Positions 27,068 through 37,861 are shown, counted from the stretch's first letter. The stretch is 64,000 bases of DNA from Streptomyces sp. PTY087I2 (GCF_001687325.1 NZ_LZRD01000005.1:164305-228304), one strand, 5' to 3'. Made by a program: numbers and translations. The notes: generated by a model from the sequence alone, not told the origin.

Positions 27068-27820
27068 TCAGCTCGCGGCCGGGGTCGCCGCGTGGTCCCG
27101 GGCGTGCCGGTCCATCTCCGCCCGGAAATCGGCCACCAGCCGCGGCTGGATCCGCCCCGCGTTGCGGTCGCCCCCATCGCAGACCGCCCCGCGTACGCCG
27201 ACGATGTCCGTCCCTATCCGGGTCAGCAGGGCGAGATCCTCCCGCTTCACACTGCCCGCGAGCGCGGCGAGCAGCCCCGCGTCATGGGCCAGCCGGACGA
27301 ACTCCCCGCAGGCTTCCGCCGGCACATGGTCGAACAGCCGGGTCCCGTCCTTGATCGCGGTGTCGAGCATCGCCGCGTCGGAGCCGGAGCGGCGGGCGAT
27401 GTCGGGCAGCGCGAGCGGGCTCACACAGCCGATCCGGTGGGCGTCGGCATAGCCCGAGGCGACGACGAACGCGTCCGGCCGGAAGTCCTTCACGGCCCGG
27501 ACCACTCCCCGCATCACCTCGATGGCCTGGTCGGGCGTCGTGCACCCGTAGAGGCCGACCTTGATGTACGTGGCTCCGGAGACCGCCGCGCCGAGTGCCG
27601 CCTGCGCCACCGTGCCCGGCTTGTACGGGACGTCCCCGACCGTCGCCGACACCGGCTTGTCCGCCGGGACCGCCCCGCGGATCTCCCGGATGACCCAGGG
27701 GAAGTTCGCACCGAGCGAGCCCTCGTCGGGCTTCTTCACATCGACGATGTCGAGATGGTCCGCCGCCTTCGCGCACGCGAGGGCTTCCTCGACGCCGTCC
27801 GGGGAGATGAGCAGCAGCAA
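27068..27820 (-). CDS. mfnB: (5-formylfuran-3-yl)methyl phosphate synthase, MfnB family
   Basis: A 250-residue TIM-barrel enzyme. In methanogens MfnB condenses two glyceraldehyde-3-phosphate molecules into 4-(hydroxymethyl)-2-furaldehyde phosphate. The active-site segment [20 protein letters not shown] is preserved, with Lys29 aligning with the Schiff-base Lys of Mfn[12 protein letters not shown] and [17 protein letters not shown] are also family features. The start is TTG 27820 behind GGAAGGA. Streptomyces does not use methanofuran in central metabolism, so with the downstream aldehyde and alcohol dehydrogenases it may open a furan natural-product or cofactor pathway. Confidence 0.88.
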   Translation of the reverse strand: MLLLISPDGVEEALACAKAADHLDIVDVKKPDEGSLGANFPWVIREIRGAVPADKPVSATVGDVPYKPGTVAQAALGAAVSGATYIKVGLYGCTTPDQAIEVMRGVVRAVKDFRPDAFVVASGYADAHRIGCVSPLALPDIARRSGSDAAMLDTAIKDGTRLFDHVPAEACGEFVRLAHDAGLLAALAGSVKREDLALLTRIGTDIVGVRGAVCDGGDRNAGRIQPRLVADFRAEMDRHARDHAATPAAS

Positions 27821-27929
27821 CGTGGATTCCTTCCACCGCGGGACACCCCCTGGGAGGTGCCTTGCCGATCAGGTCCGGCTCATCCTCGCCGCGCCACCCG
27901 ACCCCTGGCAGGGCGCGAGGGATGGCGAA

Positions 27930-27944
27930 CGGAGCACTGCTCCG
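27930..27944. promoter_or_regulatory. 15-bp inverted repeat between araD and the mfnB-like gene
   Basis: CGGAGCA-C-TGCTCCG is perfectly symmetrical and lies 110 bp upstream of the mfnB-like start and 56 bp below the araD stop. It could be an operator of the furan operon or a weak terminator of araBAD. The rest of the 179-bp gap shows nothing clear. Confidence 0.4.
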
Positions 27945-27999
27945 ACGCCCTCACGCCCCCCGCGCGACGCGCCGTTCACCTCAGCCTCTGCCCCTCGGG

Positions 28000-28713
28000 T
28001 CACACGGCACCCGGGTTGCCGTAATAGGCCCCCGCGCCGTGCTTACGGGTGTAGTGACGGTCCAGCAGATGCCGAGGTGGCTCCGCTGCCCCCAGGGCGA
28101 GGGTGTGCAGCGCCATCTCCGCGACCGCCTCGCAGATCACCGCGTGCTCCAGCGAGGCGTCGGCGTCCGCGCCCCAGGTGAAGGGCCCGTGGTGCGCGAC
28201 GAGGGCGGCGGGCACGGCCCGGGCCCGTTCGTCGTCGCCTTCGAGCAGCTCCACGATGACCTGCCCGGTGTTGAACTCGTAGTCGGCCGCGCACTGTTCG
28301 GCGCTGAGCGGCTCGGTGACCGGCACCGGTCCGTCGAACGTGTCCGCGTGCGTCGTGCCGAGCACCGGGATCGGACGGCGGGCCTGGGCGAAGGCCACGG
28401 CGTGCGGGGAGTGGGTGTGCGTGATCCCCCCGATGGACGGGAAGGCCCGGTAGAGGCTCCGATGCGTCTCGGTGTCGGTCGAGGGGCGCAGATCCCCCTC
28501 GACCACCCGGCCGTCGTCCAGGGCCACGACGACGAGATGCTCCTCGCGCAGCCGGTCGTACGGCACCCCCGACGGCTTGATGACGAACACGCCGGCCTCC
28601 CGGTCGACCCCGCTCACGTTGCCCCAGGTCAGGGTGGCCAGACCCGCTCCCGGAATGCGCAGATTGGCGGCCAGGACCTCGCCGCGCAGCGACGCGAAAG
28701 CGGAGCGGGACAT
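28000..28713 (-). CDS. araD: L-ribulose-5-phosphate 4-epimerase
   Basis: A 237-residue class II aldolase/epimerase that converts L-ribulose-5-phosphate to D-xylulose-5-phosphate, the last step of arabinose catabolism. The zinc ligands are in THTHSPHA and the C-terminal HHGPFTWG region, and WGNVSGVDRE and VIKPSGVPYD are family motifs. ATG 28713 follows a purine-rich site; the frame is open upstream to 28950 but that would run into araA. It is the third gene of araB-araA-araD. Confidence 0.94.
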   Translation of the reverse strand: MSRSAFASLRGEVLAANLRIPGAGLATLTWGNVSGVDREAGVFVIKPSGVPYDRLREEHLVVVALDDGRVVEGDLRPSTDTETHRSLYRAFPSIGGITHTHSPHAVAFAQARRPIPVLGTTHADTFDGPVPVTEPLSAEQCAADYEFNTGQVIVELLEGDDERARAVPAALVAHHGPFTWGADADASLEHAVICEAVAEMALHTLALGAAEPPRHLLDRHYTRKHGAGAYYGNPGAV

Positions 28714-28763
28714 GGCGGGGCCTCCTGGCCGGGGTGAGGGAGCGGTCGCTCGGGCGGTGCCGC

Positions 28764-30290
28764 TCACAGGGCGTCGGCCAGTCGGTGGTAGGCCTGGTTC
28801 CAGCGGAGTTCCTGCGCGAACCGGCGTACGGTCGTGTCGGCGTCGATGAACGCGAGCTCCACGGCCAGCATGTCGGCCAGATCCTCGAACTCCTCGCGGC
28901 CCAGGGCCGTCGTGAGCACCGTGTGGTGCGGAGCCCCTGCGGTCAGCCACGCCTCCGTGGACGTACGCAGATCGGGTTCCGGGCGCCAGACCGCGCGGGC
29001 CACGGGCAGCAGGGGCAGTGGTTCGGGCGGCCCGACCACATCGATCCGGTTGGCGACCAGCCGGAACCGGGAGCCCATGTCGGCCAGCCCCACGACGACT
29101 CCGGGGGCGGGGGCCGCGTCGAACACCAGGCGGACCGGGTCCTCACGCCCGCCGATGCTCAGCGGGTGGATCTCGCAGGAGGGCGTGGCGGCGGCGAGGG
29201 ACGGGCACACCTCCAACATATGGGCCCCCAGGACGAGTCCGCTGTCCGGAGCGAGGTCGTAGGTGTAGTCCTCCATGAAGGAGGTGCCGCCCGGCAGGCC
29301 GTACGCCATGGCCTTCGTCGCCCGCAGCAGCGCCGAGGTCTTCCAGTCGCCCTCGCCCCCGAAGCCGTAACCGTCGGCCATCAGCCGCTGGACCGCGAGA
29401 CCGGGCAACTGCCGCAGGCCGCCCAGGTCTTCGAAGTTGGTGGTGAACGCGGTGAAGCCGCCGTCGGTGAGGAAGCCGCGCAGTCCGGCCTCGATCCGGG
29501 CCGCGTACCGCAGGGACGCGTGGCGCTCCTTGCCGGGAAGCAGCTCGGGAGCCAGGGCGTAGAGGTCGGCGTACTCCTCGGTGAGCGCCGCGACGGCGCT
29601 GTCGTCCACGGCGTCCACGGCCGCCACCAACTCGTTGACGCCGTACGTGTTGACGGACGTGCCGAACCTGAACTGGGCCTCGACCTTGTCCCCTTCGGTG
29701 ACCGCGACATCCCGCATGTTGTCCCCGAAGCGGGCGAGGCGCAGCCGGGCGAACTCGGCGCGTCCGACGGCGGCCCGCGTCCAGGCCGCGATGCGGTGGG
29801 CCACATCGGGGGAGGAGACGTGCCCCGTCACGGTCTTGCGGGCGACACCGATACGCGACTGGATGTGGCCGAACTCGCGGTCCCCGTGAGCCGCTTGGTT
29901 CAGATTCATGAAGTCCATGTCGATCGTGGACCAGGGGAGACGGCGGTTCGCCTGGGTGTGCAGATGAAGGAGGGGCTTGCGGAGGGAGGCGAGGCCGGTG
30001 ATCCACATCTTGGCGGGGGAGAAGGTGTGCATCCAGGCGATGAGACCGATGCAGCGGTCGTCCGCCTCGGCGTCCAGACACAGTCGGCGGATCGCGTCCG
30101 CCTCCGTCAGAACGGGCTTCCACACGATGCGCACGGCCGGACCGGCAGCCCCGCCGGCATGGACATCGGCGGCGATCGTCTCGCATATCTGCCGTGACTG
30201 GGCGGCCACTTGGGCGAGGGTGTCCTCGCCGTAGAGTGACTGACTACCAGTCAGGAACCAGATTTCGCTGTCGGTGGGGGCGAGAGGCAT
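28764..30290 (-). CDS. araA: L-arabinose isomerase
   Basis: A 508-residue enzyme that isomerises L-arabinose to L-ribulose and needs Mn2+. Visible family segments are [91 protein letters not shown], and [11 protein letters not shown] with the metal-binding Glu residues. I choose ATG 30290 because AGGGAG lies 7 bp away; ATG 30296 is only 1 bp from it. It follows araB by 62 bp. Confidence 0.96.
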   Translation of the reverse strand: MPLAPTDSEIWFLTGSQSLYGEDTLAQVAAQSRQICETIAADVHAGGAAGPAVRIVWKPVLTEADAIRRLCLDAEADDRCIGLIAWMHTFSPAKMWITGLASLRKPLLHLHTQANRRLPWSTIDMDFMNLNQAAHGDREFGHIQSRIGVARKTVTGHVSSPDVAHRIAAWTRAAVGRAEFARLRLARFGDNMRDVAVTEGDKVEAQFRFGTSVNTYGVNELVAAVDAVDDSAVAALTEEYADLYALAPELLPGKERHASLRYAARIEAGLRGFLTDGGFTAFTTNFEDLGGLRQLPGLAVQRLMADGYGFGGEGDWKTSALLRATKAMAYGLPGGTSFMEDYTYDLAPDSGLVLGAHMLEVCPSLAAATPSCEIHPLSIGGREDPVRLVFDAAPAPGVVVGLADMGSRFRLVANRIDVVGPPEPLPLLPVARAVWRPEPDLRTSTEAWLTAGAPHHTVLTTALGREEFEDLADMLAVELAFIDADTTVRRFAQELRWNQAYHRLADAL

Positions 30291-30352
30291 GGGCATACTC
30301 CCTGGTCGGGGGCGGGGCGGAGTGTGTGGGGTGGTGCGAGGTTCGCGGGAGG

Positions 30353-32065
30353 TCAGCGCGCGGTCCCGTGGGCCCTGGCGCGGTTGCGGAGCCTGCGCAG
30401 CCGGTGCAGCAGGAGGTCGCCGCCGGTGCCGAAGTGGTCGTGCAGCGCACGGTATTCGGCGTACAGCTCGTCGTAGACGTCGGCGTTGTCCGGGTCGGGG
30501 ACATACGCGTTCCGTTCGACGCCACCCATGCGGGCGGCGGCCGCGCGGACGTCCGGGTACGCCCCGGCCGCCACCGCCGCGTGGATCGCCGAACCGAGCG
30601 CGGGACCCTGGTCGGAGGTGGCGAGCGACACGGGGCGGCGCAGGACGTCGGCGTAGACCCGCATGAGCAGCGGGTTCTTCTTGAGCCCGCCCGCCGCGAT
30701 GAACTCCGTGACGGGCACCCCGTGTTCCTCCAGGGCCTCGACGATCACGCGGGTGCCGAAGGCGGTCGCCTCCAGCAGGGCGCGGTAGACGTCCTCGGGG
30801 CGGGTGTCGAGCGTGAGGCCGACCAGGACCCCGGAGAGATGGTGGTCGACGAGCGTGGAACGGTTGCCGTTCATCCAGTCGAGCGCGACCAGACCGTGTG
30901 CCCCGACCGGCTGCCCGGCGCTGAGCCGGGACAGATGCTCGTGCAGATCCTCACCGGCGGCCTCGGCTGCGGCGCGGTAGTCGTCGGGCACGCCCTGGCG
31001 CAGCCACCAGGCGAAGATGTCGCCCACCCCGCTCTGCCCGGCCTCGTAGCCGTACGCGCCCGCGACGATGCCCCCCTCGACCACCCCGCAGACCCCGGGG
31101 ACGTCGGCCAACTCGTCGCTGTTCACGACATGGCAGGTGGAGGTGCCCATGATGGCGAGCAGATGCCCGTTCTCCACCGCCCCGGCCGCCGGGGCCGTGA
31201 CATGCGCGTCGACGTTCCCCACCGCGACCGGGGTGCCCGGCCTGAGCCCGGTGCGGGCCGCGGCCTCTGCGGTCACGGTCCCGGCGAGGGAGCCGAGGGG
31301 GAGCAGCGGATGGTCGAGCCGGGTGGCGGGGAAGTCCGCGAAGTCCGGGTGGAGTTCGGAGAGATACGCGGGCGAGGGGTACGCGCCGTCCTGGTGGATG
31401 CCCTTGTAGCCCGCGGTGCACGTGTTGCGGGACTCGGTGCCGGTCAGCTGCCAGACGATCCAGTCGGCCGCCTCGATCCAGCGGGCGCAGGCGGCGTACA
31501 CCCGGGGATCCTCTTCGAGGACCTGGAGCGCTTTCGCGTACTGCCACTCGGCGGAGATCCGGCCGCCGTACCGCCGGATCCAGGGCTCGCCCCGCTGATG
31601 CGCCAGGGCGTTGATGCGGTCGGCCTGGTCCTGGGCGGCGTGGTGCTTCCAGAGCTTCGGCCAGGCGTGGGGGCGGTCCGCCCAGGCGGGCTGCTCGGCC
31701 AGCGGCACGCCGTCCGCGGTGGTCGGCAGCACTGTGCAGGAGGTGAAGTCGGTCCCGATGCCGATGACTTGGGACGGGTCGACGCCCGCCGCCGCGAGCG
31801 CTTCCGGTACGGCGGTGTTCAGCGCCTCCCGCCAGTCGCGCGGGTCCTGGAGGGCCCAGTCCGGGGGCAGGGGGGTGTCCGAGCCCGGGAGGCTCCGGTC
31901 GATGACGCCGTTGCGGTAGGTGTGCACGGCGGAGCCGAGCTCCGCACCGTCGCGGACACGGACCACCACGGCACGCGCCGAGAGCGTGCCGAAGTCGACG
32001 CCGACCGTGCAGGCGTCGGGCGACCGGTCGAGAGGGCTGCCGGGGGAATCGGGCTGAGGGGTCAC
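30353..32065 (-). CDS. araB: L-ribulokinase
   Basis: A 570-residue FGGY-family sugar kinase that phosphorylates L-ribulose. It has the N-terminal phosphate loop [14 protein letters not shown], the ribulokinase-typical [31 protein letters not shown], and the C-terminal FGGY-like signature in [22 protein letters not shown]. The start is GTG 32065. It is the first gene of the leftward araBAD operon, with a 20-bp LacI operator 51 bp upstream (32117-32136). Confidence 0.96.
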   Translation of the reverse strand: MTPQPDSPGSPLDRSPDACTVGVDFGTLSARAVVVRVRDGAELGSAVHTYRNGVIDRSLPGSDTPLPPDWALQDPRDWREALNTAVPEALAAAGVDPSQVIGIGTDFTSCTVLPTTADGVPLAEQPAWADRPHAWPKLWKHHAAQDQADRINALAHQRGEPWIRRYGGRISAEWQYAKALQVLEEDPRVYAACARWIEAADWIVWQLTGTESRNTCTAGYKGIHQDGAYPSPAYLSELHPDFADFPATRLDHPLLPLGSLAGTVTAEAAARTGLRPGTPVAVGNVDAHVTAPAAGAVENGHLLAIMGTSTCHVVNSDELADVPGVCGVVEGGIVAGAYGYEAGQSGVGDIFAWWLRQGVPDDYRAAAEAAGEDLHEHLSRLSAGQPVGAHGLVALDWMNGNRSTLVDHHLSGVLVGLTLDTRPEDVYRALLEATAFGTRVIVEALEEHGVPVTEFIAAGGLKKNPLLMRVYADVLRRPVSLATSDQGPALGSAIHAAVAAGAYPDVRAAAARMGGVERNAYVPDPDNADVYDELYAEYRALHDHFGTGGDLLLHRLRRLRNRARAHGTAR

Positions 32066-32116
32066 GAGCGAGACTCTCTGCTGCGGGAGTGGGTGCGGGG
32101 AGCGTCACCGCCCCCT

Positions 32117-32136
32117 GATTGTTAGCGCTCACAATC
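32117..32136. promoter_or_regulatory. LacI-type operator of araBAD
   Basis: GATTGTTAGCGCTCACAATC is a nearly perfect 20-bp palindrome (T/G difference at one symmetric position), flanked symmetrically by T and A. The central TAGCGCTC fits LacI/GalR-family operators. The same half-sites occur at 33628-33647. Confidence 0.85.
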
Positions 32137-32301
32137 ACTGGAGGCAAGAGGCCCGGGCTTGCGAAGTGGCGTGATCCTGGACTTTCGGGGTCGCGCGAGC
32201 CGTGACTTCGGATTGGCGCGAGCCGGGACTTGCAGGGGGCGCGTGCCGTACGGATTCCGGAGCGGCATACGGCGCGGAATCCGGGAGCGATGTCCCGTGG
32301 G

Positions 32302-32467
32302 ATTCCGGGGGTGGCGCGCCGAACGGGCTCCGGGCTCCTGCGCCGTACGGATCGAGGCGCTGCGTACGGGACGGATTCCGGTAGCGGCGTGCCGTGGAAT
32401 TCCGGGGGTGGCGCGCCGAACAGATTCCCGGGCTCCTGCGCCGTACGGATCGAGGCGCGGCGTACGG
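32302..32467. repeat. Two ~69-bp direct repeats downstream of lacI
   Basis: Copies at 32302-32370 and 32399-32467, 97 bp apart. Both read ATTCCGGGGGTGGCGCGCCG..., then GGGCTCCTGCGCCGTACGG..., with a few substitutions in the middle. The second copy ends at the stop codon of the lacI-type gene. Confidence 0.7.
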
Positions 32468-32468
32468 C

Positions 32469-33515
32469 TCAGGCGCCGTCCTGCGACCGGGTGCTGGCCC
32501 GGACGATCAGCTGCGGTTCCACCACGATGTGTTCCACGCCGCCCGCCGTGCCCTCGATGTGCTCCAGCAGCAGCTGGATGCTCCGGCGGCCGATGGCCGT
32601 GAAGTCCTGGCGCACGGTCGTCAGCGGGGGAGGGAAGAACCCCGCCTCCGGGATGTCGTCGAAACCCGCCACGGCCACCTGCTGCGGCGTGCGGATCCCC
32701 GCCTCCCGCAGCGCGCGCAGCACCCCCAGCGCCATCTGGTCGTTGGCGACGAAGGCCGCCGTCACCGGGGCCGCGCCCCGGCCCGCCAGGGCCAGCCCCG
32801 CCAGCTCCTGCCCCGCGTGGTAGCCGGACAGCGGGCTCCAGTCGCCCCGCAGCACGCGCGGCGGGCGGATCCCGTGCTCCTCCAGCACGGCGCGCCAGCC
32901 CTCGGTGCGGGCGGCGCTCTCCAGCCAGTCCTCGGGCCCCGCCACATGCCAGACCGTCTTGTGACCCGTGGCCAGGAGGTGTTCGGTGACGAGGCGGGCG
33001 CCCAGCTCCTGGTCGAGGGAGACGCCGGGGATGTCGAGCCCGTGGCTGCCCTCGACCGTGACGACGGGAAAGGGCGGGGTCAGCCGGGCCAGGGCCTGCA
33101 CGCTGGAGCGCTGGGGGGTGATGGCGACGGCGCCCTCCACGCCCCAGGCCGCCAGATGGTCGAGCGCGTCCTCCAGGGCGTGGCCGCCGCCGCTGCGCAG
33201 GGTGACGGTCGAGACCAGGTACCCCTCGTCGCGGGCGGCCTCCTGGAGGCCGGCCAGGGTGCTCGCGGGCCCGTAGAGCGTCGGGTCGACCGCGATCACG
33301 CCGATGGTCCGCGAACGCCGGGTGACCAGCGCCCGGGCCGCGGAGTTGCGGCGGTAGCCGAGCCGTTCGATGGCGGCCGTCACCTGCTCCCGGGTGCTGG
33401 CCCGGACATTGGGATGGCCGCTGAGCACCCGGGACACGGTCTGGTGGGAGACCCCGGCCTCCCGGGCGACGTCCGCCATCGTCGGTGGGCGGAGGGCCTC
33501 GGTGGGGCGGGTCAT
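32469..33515 (-). CDS. LacI-family repressor of the arabinose regulon
   Basis: A 348-residue LacI/GalR regulator. The helix-turn-helix and hinge (TMADVAREAGVSHQTVSRVLSGHPNVRASTREQVTAAIERLGYRRNSAARAL) occupy about residues 12-65, and the sugar-binding domain with VAVAGFDDIPEAGFFPPPLTTVRQ follows. ATG 33515 has GGAGGAAG ahead of it. It sits between araBAD and the sugar importer, both of which carry matching operators, so it very likely represses both and responds to an arabinose-related sugar. The effector is inferred. Confidence 0.92.
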   Translation of the reverse strand: MTRPTEALRPPTMADVAREAGVSHQTVSRVLSGHPNVRASTREQVTAAIERLGYRRNSAARALVTRRSRTIGVIAVDPTLYGPASTLAGLQEAARDEGYLVSTVTLRSGGGHALEDALDHLAAWGVEGAVAITPQRSSVQALARLTPPFPVVTVEGSHGLDIPGVSLDQELGARLVTEHLLATGHKTVWHVAGPEDWLESAARTEGWRAVLEEHGIRPPRVLRGDWSPLSGYHAGQELAGLALAGRGAAPVTAAFVANDQMALGVLRALREAGIRTPQQVAVAGFDDIPEAGFFPPPLTTVRQDFTAIGRRSIQLLLEHIEGTAGGVEHIVVEPQLIVRASTRSQDGA

Positions 33516-33627
33516 GCCTTGCTTCCTCCGGACGAAGGGCGCGGCCCGGTCCGGCCGCGGGACGCCCCGCGAGGGCGACGGGCCCACCTCGAATTCGAGA
33601 AACAGCTTAACGCCTCTTGCCCCCAAC

Positions 33628-33647
33628 GTGTGTGAGCGCTAACAATC
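33628..33647. promoter_or_regulatory. LacI-type operator of the sugar ABC transporter
   Basis: GTGTGTGAGCGCTAACAATC; its right half and centre match the reverse complement of the araB operator (GATTGTTAGCGCTCACA). It lies between the divergent lacI-type gene (start 33515) and the importer (start 33792), 144 bp before the latter. Confidence 0.8.
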
Positions 33648-33791
33648 CAGTGGCCGGTGGGCGGATCCTCGGCCGACGGCGCCCGCGCGCCGCGACGACG
33701 GGGCGCCCGCCGGCTTCTCACCCCTGCCCGGAGCCACCCCGACACCCCGCCCCCAGAGCCGCCCCAACGACGGGAATGCCAGGTAACGACC

Positions 33792-34901
33792 ATGACGAAC
33801 CGACGAGCCGCTCTTCCCCTCCTCGCCGCCGCGACCGCGTGCGCCCTCCTGCTGACCGCCTGCGGTCAGAACAGCGAGGGCGGAAGCCGTGAGAAGTCCG
33901 GGGACGACGCCCGGACCATCGGCATCGCGATGCCCACCAAGTCGTCCGAACGCTGGATAGCCGACGGCAGGAACATGACCGCCAGCCTGAAGAAGGCGGG
34001 CTTCCGCACCACCCTCCAGTACGGCGAGGACGACCCCGACCAACAGGTCTCCCAGATCGAGAACATGATCACCCAAGGGGTGGACGCCCTGGTCATCGCC
34101 GCGATCAACGGCGAGGCCCTCTCCAACGTCCTCCGGCAGGCCGCCGACGCCGACATCCCCGTCATCTCCTACGACCGGCTGATCCTCGGCTCCGACCACG
34201 TCGACTACTACGCCTCGTTCGACAACGAGAAGGTCGGGGAGCTCCAGGCGGGCTACATCGTCGACAAGCTCGAACTCAAGGACTGGCCGGACGAGGGCCC
34301 CTTCAACATCGAGCTGTTCGCGGGGTCCAACGACGACAACAACACCAAGTACTTCTTCAACGGCGCCATGAAGGTGCTCAAGCCCTACATCGACGACAAG
34401 CGCCTCGTCGTCCGCTCCGGGCAGACCCGCCTCAACCAGGTCACCACCCTGCGCTGGGACGGCGGCACCGCCCAGAAGCGCATGGACGACCTGCTCACCT
34501 CCACGTACTCCAGCGCCCGGGTCGACGCGGTCCTCTCCCCGTACGACGGCATCTCCATCGGCATCCTCTCCGCTCTCAAGTCCGACGACTACGGCAGCTC
34601 CGCCAAGCCCCTGCCGGTCGTCACCGGACAGGACGCGGAAGCCGCCTCCGTGAAGTCGATCATCGCGGGCGAGCAGACCCAGACCGTCTACAAGGACACC
34701 CGCGCCCTCGCCCAGGTGGCGTCCGACATGGTCGAAGCGGTCCTGGACGGGAAGAAGCCGGAGACCAACGACACCACGACGTACGACAACGGCAAGAAGG
34801 TCGTCCCCGCGCATCTGCTGCCGCCGGTCAGCGTGGACAAGTCCAACTACCAGTCCGTGCTCGTCGACTCCGGCTACCTGAAGGCCGAGGACCTGCGGTG
34901 A
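33792..34901 (+). CDS. chvE: Multiple-monosaccharide ABC transporter substrate-binding lipoprotein
   Basis: A 369-residue secreted lipoprotein: signal peptide ending in LLTAC, so lipidation at Cys about 25, then a ribose/arabinose-binding fold ([72 protein letters not shown]). The GQDAE and SYDRLI segments match the ChvE/XylF group, which bind arabinose, xylose, glucose and galactose. First gene of the chvE-mmsA-mmsB operon; its stop overlaps the mmsA GTG by 4 bp. The ara context makes L-arabinose the likely ligand. Confidence 0.93.
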   Translation: MTNRRAALPLLAAATACALLLTACGQNSEGGSREKSGDDARTIGIAMPTKSSERWIADGRNMTASLKKAGFRTTLQYGEDDPDQQVSQIENMITQGVDALVIAAINGEALSNVLRQAADADIPVISYDRLILGSDHVDYYASFDNEKVGELQAGYIVDKLELKDWPDEGPFNIELFAGSNDDNNTKYFFNGAMKVLKPYIDDKRLVVRSGQTRLNQVTTLRWDGGTAQKRMDDLLTSTYSSARVDAVLSPYDGISIGILSALKSDDYGSSAKPLPVVTGQDAEAASVKSIIAGEQTQTVYKDTRALAQVASDMVEAVLDGKKPETNDTTTYDNGKKVVPAHLLPPVSVDKSNYQSVLVDSGYLKAEDLR

Positions 34902-36538
34902 CACCGAAGGCCCCGACCACCGGCCCGGGCCCGGAGCGGGACGCGTCCGGCGGCCTCGTGCTCGACATGCGGTCCATCAGCAAGACGTTCCCCGGCGTGA
35001 AGGCGCTCAGCGAGGTGAACCTGCGGGTGCGCCGCGGCGAGGTCCACGCGCTGTGCGGCGAGAACGGCGCGGGCAAGTCCACACTGATGAAGGTCCTCTC
35101 CGGGGTTCACCCGCACGGCAGTTACGAGGGAGAGATCCGTTACGAGGGCGAGGAGTGCCGGTTCCGCGACATCCGCGCCAGCGAGCGGTCCGGCATCGTG
35201 ATCATCCATCAGGAGCTGGCCCTCGTGCCCCAGCTCTCGATCGCCGAGAACATCTTCCTCGGCCACGAGCCCGCCCGGCGCGGCGTCATCGCCTGGCCAC
35301 AGACTCTGCGCCGGGCCGCCGGACTCCTGCGCCGGGTGGGGCTCGACGAGCATCCGCAGACCCGGGTCGCCGACATCGGGGTGAGCAAGCAGCAACTGGT
35401 CGAGATCGCCAAGGCGCTGGCCAAGGACGTCGGACTGCTGATCCTCGACGAGCCGACCGCCGCGCTGAACGACGAGGACAGCGCCCAACTGCTGCGGCTC
35501 ATCGGCGAACTGAAGCACCAGGGCATCACCTCGATCATCATCTCGCACAAGCTGGGCGAGATCGCCCAGGTCGCCGACACCGTCACCGTCCTCCGCGACG
35601 GCCGCACGGTGGAGACCCTCGACCTCAAGGACCCGGGGACCACGGAGGAGCGCATCATCCGCTCCATGGTGGGCCGGAGCCTCGACAGCCGCTTCCCCGA
35701 CCGCACCCCCTGCGCGGCCCCGCCCGCCTCCGCCCCGGCCCTGGAGATCCGCGACTGGACCGTGGGCCACCCCGTCGACCACCAGCGCAAGGTCGTCGAC
35801 GGGGTGTCGCTGCGGGTGGAGCGCGGCGAGATCGTGGGCATCGCCGGGCTGATGGGCGCCGGCCGCACCGAACTCGCCATGAGCGTCTTCGGCCGCTCCT
35901 ACGGGCGCCACCTCTCCGGAACGGTGCTCAGGGACGGGGCCGAGGCCCGGACCCGTACCGTGCCGGAGGTCGTCGACGCGGGCATCGCCTATGTGACGGA
36001 GGACCGCAAGCACTACGGGCTCAACCTCCAGGACTCCGTCAGCCGGAACATCTCCCTCGCCTCGCTGTCCCGGCTGGCCCGGCGCGGGGTGGTCGACGCC
36101 CACCAGGAGCGCGTCGTCGCCGAGGAGTTCCGCCGCACCATGAACATCCGGGCCCGCACGGTCTTCGAGCAGGTCGGCCGGCTGTCCGGCGGGAACCAGC
36201 AGAAGGTCGTCCTGAGCAAGTGGATCCTCGCCGGGCCCGAGGTCCTCATCCTGGACGAACCGACCCGGGGCGTCGACGTCGGCGCCAAGTACGAGATCTA
36301 CACGGTGATCGACCGGCTCGCCGCCGAGGGCAAGGCGGTCCTGATGATCTCGTCCGAGCTGCCCGAACTCCTCGGCATGTGCGACCGCGTCTACACGATG
36401 GCGGCCGGCCGGATCACCGGCGAGAGCTCCCGCGCCGAGGCCGACCAGGAACTGCTGATGCGGTACATGACGCACGACCCCGCCGTCCCCGCGCCCCGGC
36501 ATCCCGCACCCCACGAAGGACTCACCGATGAGCACTGA
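34898..36538 (+). CDS. mmsA: Sugar ABC transporter ATPase with two nucleotide-binding domains
   Basis: A 546-residue ATPase. The first domain has Walker [10 protein letters not shown], signature [14 protein letters not shown] and Walker [12 protein letters not shown]. The second domain has the degenerate loop [11 protein letters not shown], signature [16 protein letters not shown] and [13 protein letters not shown]; this asymmetry is normal for the RbsA/XylG/MmsA class. It powers the importer formed with MmsB. The start is GTG 34898, overlapping the chvE stop (GTGA). The 3' end overlaps mmsB by 11 bp. Confidence 0.94.
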   Translation: MTPKAPTTGPGPERDASGGLVLDMRSISKTFPGVKALSEVNLRVRRGEVHALCGENGAGKSTLMKVLSGVHPHGSYEGEIRYEGEECRFRDIRASERSGIVIIHQELALVPQLSIAENIFLGHEPARRGVIAWPQTLRRAAGLLRRVGLDEHPQTRVADIGVSKQQLVEIAKALAKDVGLLILDEPTAALNDEDSAQLLRLIGELKHQGITSIIISHKLGEIAQVADTVTVLRDGRTVETLDLKDPGTTEERIIRSMVGRSLDSRFPDRTPCAAPPASAPALEIRDWTVGHPVDHQRKVVDGVSLRVERGEIVGIAGLMGAGRTELAMSVFGRSYGRHLSGTVLRDGAEARTRTVPEVVDAGIAYVTEDRKHYGLNLQDSVSRNISLASLSRLARRGVVDAHQERVVAEEFRRTMNIRARTVFEQVGRLSGGNQQKVVLSKWILAGPEVLILDEPTRGVDVGAKYEIYTVIDRLAAEGKAVLMISSELPELLGMCDRVYTMAAGRITGESSRAEADQELLMRYMTHDPAVPAPRHPAPHEGLTDEH

Positions 36539-37766
36539 CCTCAGCCCCACCCCTCCGGCCGCCGCGGACCCCGGGTCACGCGGGGCCGCCCCGGCGGTGG
36601 CACGCCTGCTGGTGGACAGCGTCCGGCGCAACAGCCGGCAGTACGGGATGCTGTTCGCGCTGGGGCTCATCGTGCTGCTCTTCCAGATCTGGACGGGCGG
36701 CGACCTGCTCCTGCCGCGCAACGTCTCCAATCTCGTCCTACAGAACAGCTACATCCTGATCCTCGCCATCGGCATGATGATCGTCATCATCTCCGGCCAT
36801 ATCGACCTCTCCGTGGGATCACTGACGGCCCTGGTCGGCGCGGTCGCCGCCGTCCTGATGGTGCAGCACCAGCTCTCCTGGCCGATCGCCGTGGTGGTGA
36901 CCCTGCTCATCGGCGCGGCCGCGGGAGCGGTCCAGGGCTTCTTCATCGCGTACGTCGGCATCCCCTCGTTCATCGTGACCCTGGCCGGCATGCTGCTGTT
37001 CCGGGGGCTGACGGAGATCTTCCTCCAGGGACAGACCCTGGGCCCCTTCCCCGAGGGGCTTCAGAAGGTGGCGAACGGCTTCCTGCCGGAGGTCGGCCCC
37101 GTCACCAACTACCACAACCTGACCCTGCTGCTGGGGCTCGGAGTGATCGCCCTGGTGGTCAACCAGGAGATCCGCAACCGCGCCCGGCAGGCGGAGTTCG
37201 ACCTGACGCCCCTGCCGAAGAACCTGTTCGTCCTGAAACTCGTGGCCCTGATCGCCGCCATCACGGTCGCCACGCTCCTGCTCGCCAGCTACAAGGGCGC
37301 GCCCGTCGTCCTGATCGTCCTCGCGGTCCTGCTGGTCTGCTTCGGTTACGTGATGCGCAACGTGGTGATCGGACGCCACGTGTACGCCATCGGCGGCAAC
37401 CTGCCCGCGGCCAAGCTGTCGGGCGTCAAGGACCGCAAGGTGACCTTCGCGGTCTTCCTGAACATGGGGATGCTGGCGGCCCTGGCCGGGCTGGTGTTCG
37501 CGGCGCGGTTCAACGCGGCCTCGCCCAAGGCGGGCATCAACTTCGAACTGGAGGCCATCGCCGCGGCCTTCATCGGAGGGGCGTCGATGAGCGGCGGCGT
37601 GGGCACGGTGCTGGGCGCCGTCATCGGCGGGCTGGTCCTCGGCGTCCTCAACAACGGGATGAACCTCGTGGGCATCGGCACCGACTGGCAGCAGGTGATC
37701 AAGGGCCTGGCGCTGCTGGCCGCGGTCGGCTTCGACGTCTGGAACAAGCGCCGGGCGGGCTCCTGA
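36528..37766 (+). CDS. mmsB: Sugar ABC transporter permease
   Basis: A 412-residue integral membrane protein of the ribose/xylose permease family with about ten membrane segments. [23 protein letters not shown] is the hallmark of the family, and [31 protein letters not shown] and [17 protein letters not shown] near the end are XylH/MmsB-like. The long central loop and additional segments (about residues 215-290) are those of the longer multiple-monosaccharide permeases. It ends the importer operon. Degenerate copies of its last bases follow the stop. Confidence 0.93.
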   Translation: MSTDLSPTPPAAADPGSRGAAPAVARLLVDSVRRNSRQYGMLFALGLIVLLFQIWTGGDLLLPRNVSNLVLQNSYILILAIGMMIVIISGHIDLSVGSLTALVGAVAAVLMVQHQLSWPIAVVVTLLIGAAAGAVQGFFIAYVGIPSFIVTLAGMLLFRGLTEIFLQGQTLGPFPEGLQKVANGFLPEVGPVTNYHNLTLLLGLGVIALVVNQEIRNRARQAEFDLTPLPKNLFVLKLVALIAAITVATLLLASYKGAPVVLIVLAVLLVCFGYVMRNVVIGRHVYAIGGNLPAAKLSGVKDRKVTFAVFLNMGMLAALAGLVFAARFNAASPKAGINFELEAIAAAFIGGASMSGGVGTVLGAVIGGLVLGVLNNGMNLVGIGTDWQQVIKGLALLAAVGFDVWNKRRAGS

Positions 37767-37861
37767 CCGGGGCCGGCGGGTTCCTGACCGGGCCCGGCAG
37801 GCTCCTGGCCGGAGCCGCGCGAGCTTCTGACCAGGGCCGGACAGGGCTGACCGGGGCAGCG
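37756..37861 (+). repeat. Degenerate 21-22 bp tandem repeats at the mmsB 3' end
   Basis: Five imperfect copies of CGGGCTCCTGACCGGGGCCGG start at 37756, 37777, 37798, 37820 and 37842. The first spans the mmsB stop codon, so the repeats look like copies of the gene's end. Several copies keep the TGA. Confidence 0.65.

Larger units (their letters stand above)
32066..32468. other. araB-lacI intergenic region
   Basis: A 403-bp region with no convincing gene. It holds the LacI operator next to araB and, from about 32150 to 32468, sequence rich in repeated words (ATTCCGG, CCGTACGGAT, GTGGCGCGCCGAAC). It includes two direct repeats of about 69 bp (listed separately). Small open frames here have no ribosome site and follow the repeats. 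Confidence 0.6.

Noticed and set aside
32159..32602. Open frames in the lacI downstream region
   Set aside because: They run through the repeats into the antisense of lacI, have no ribosome site and show R/G-rich translation.
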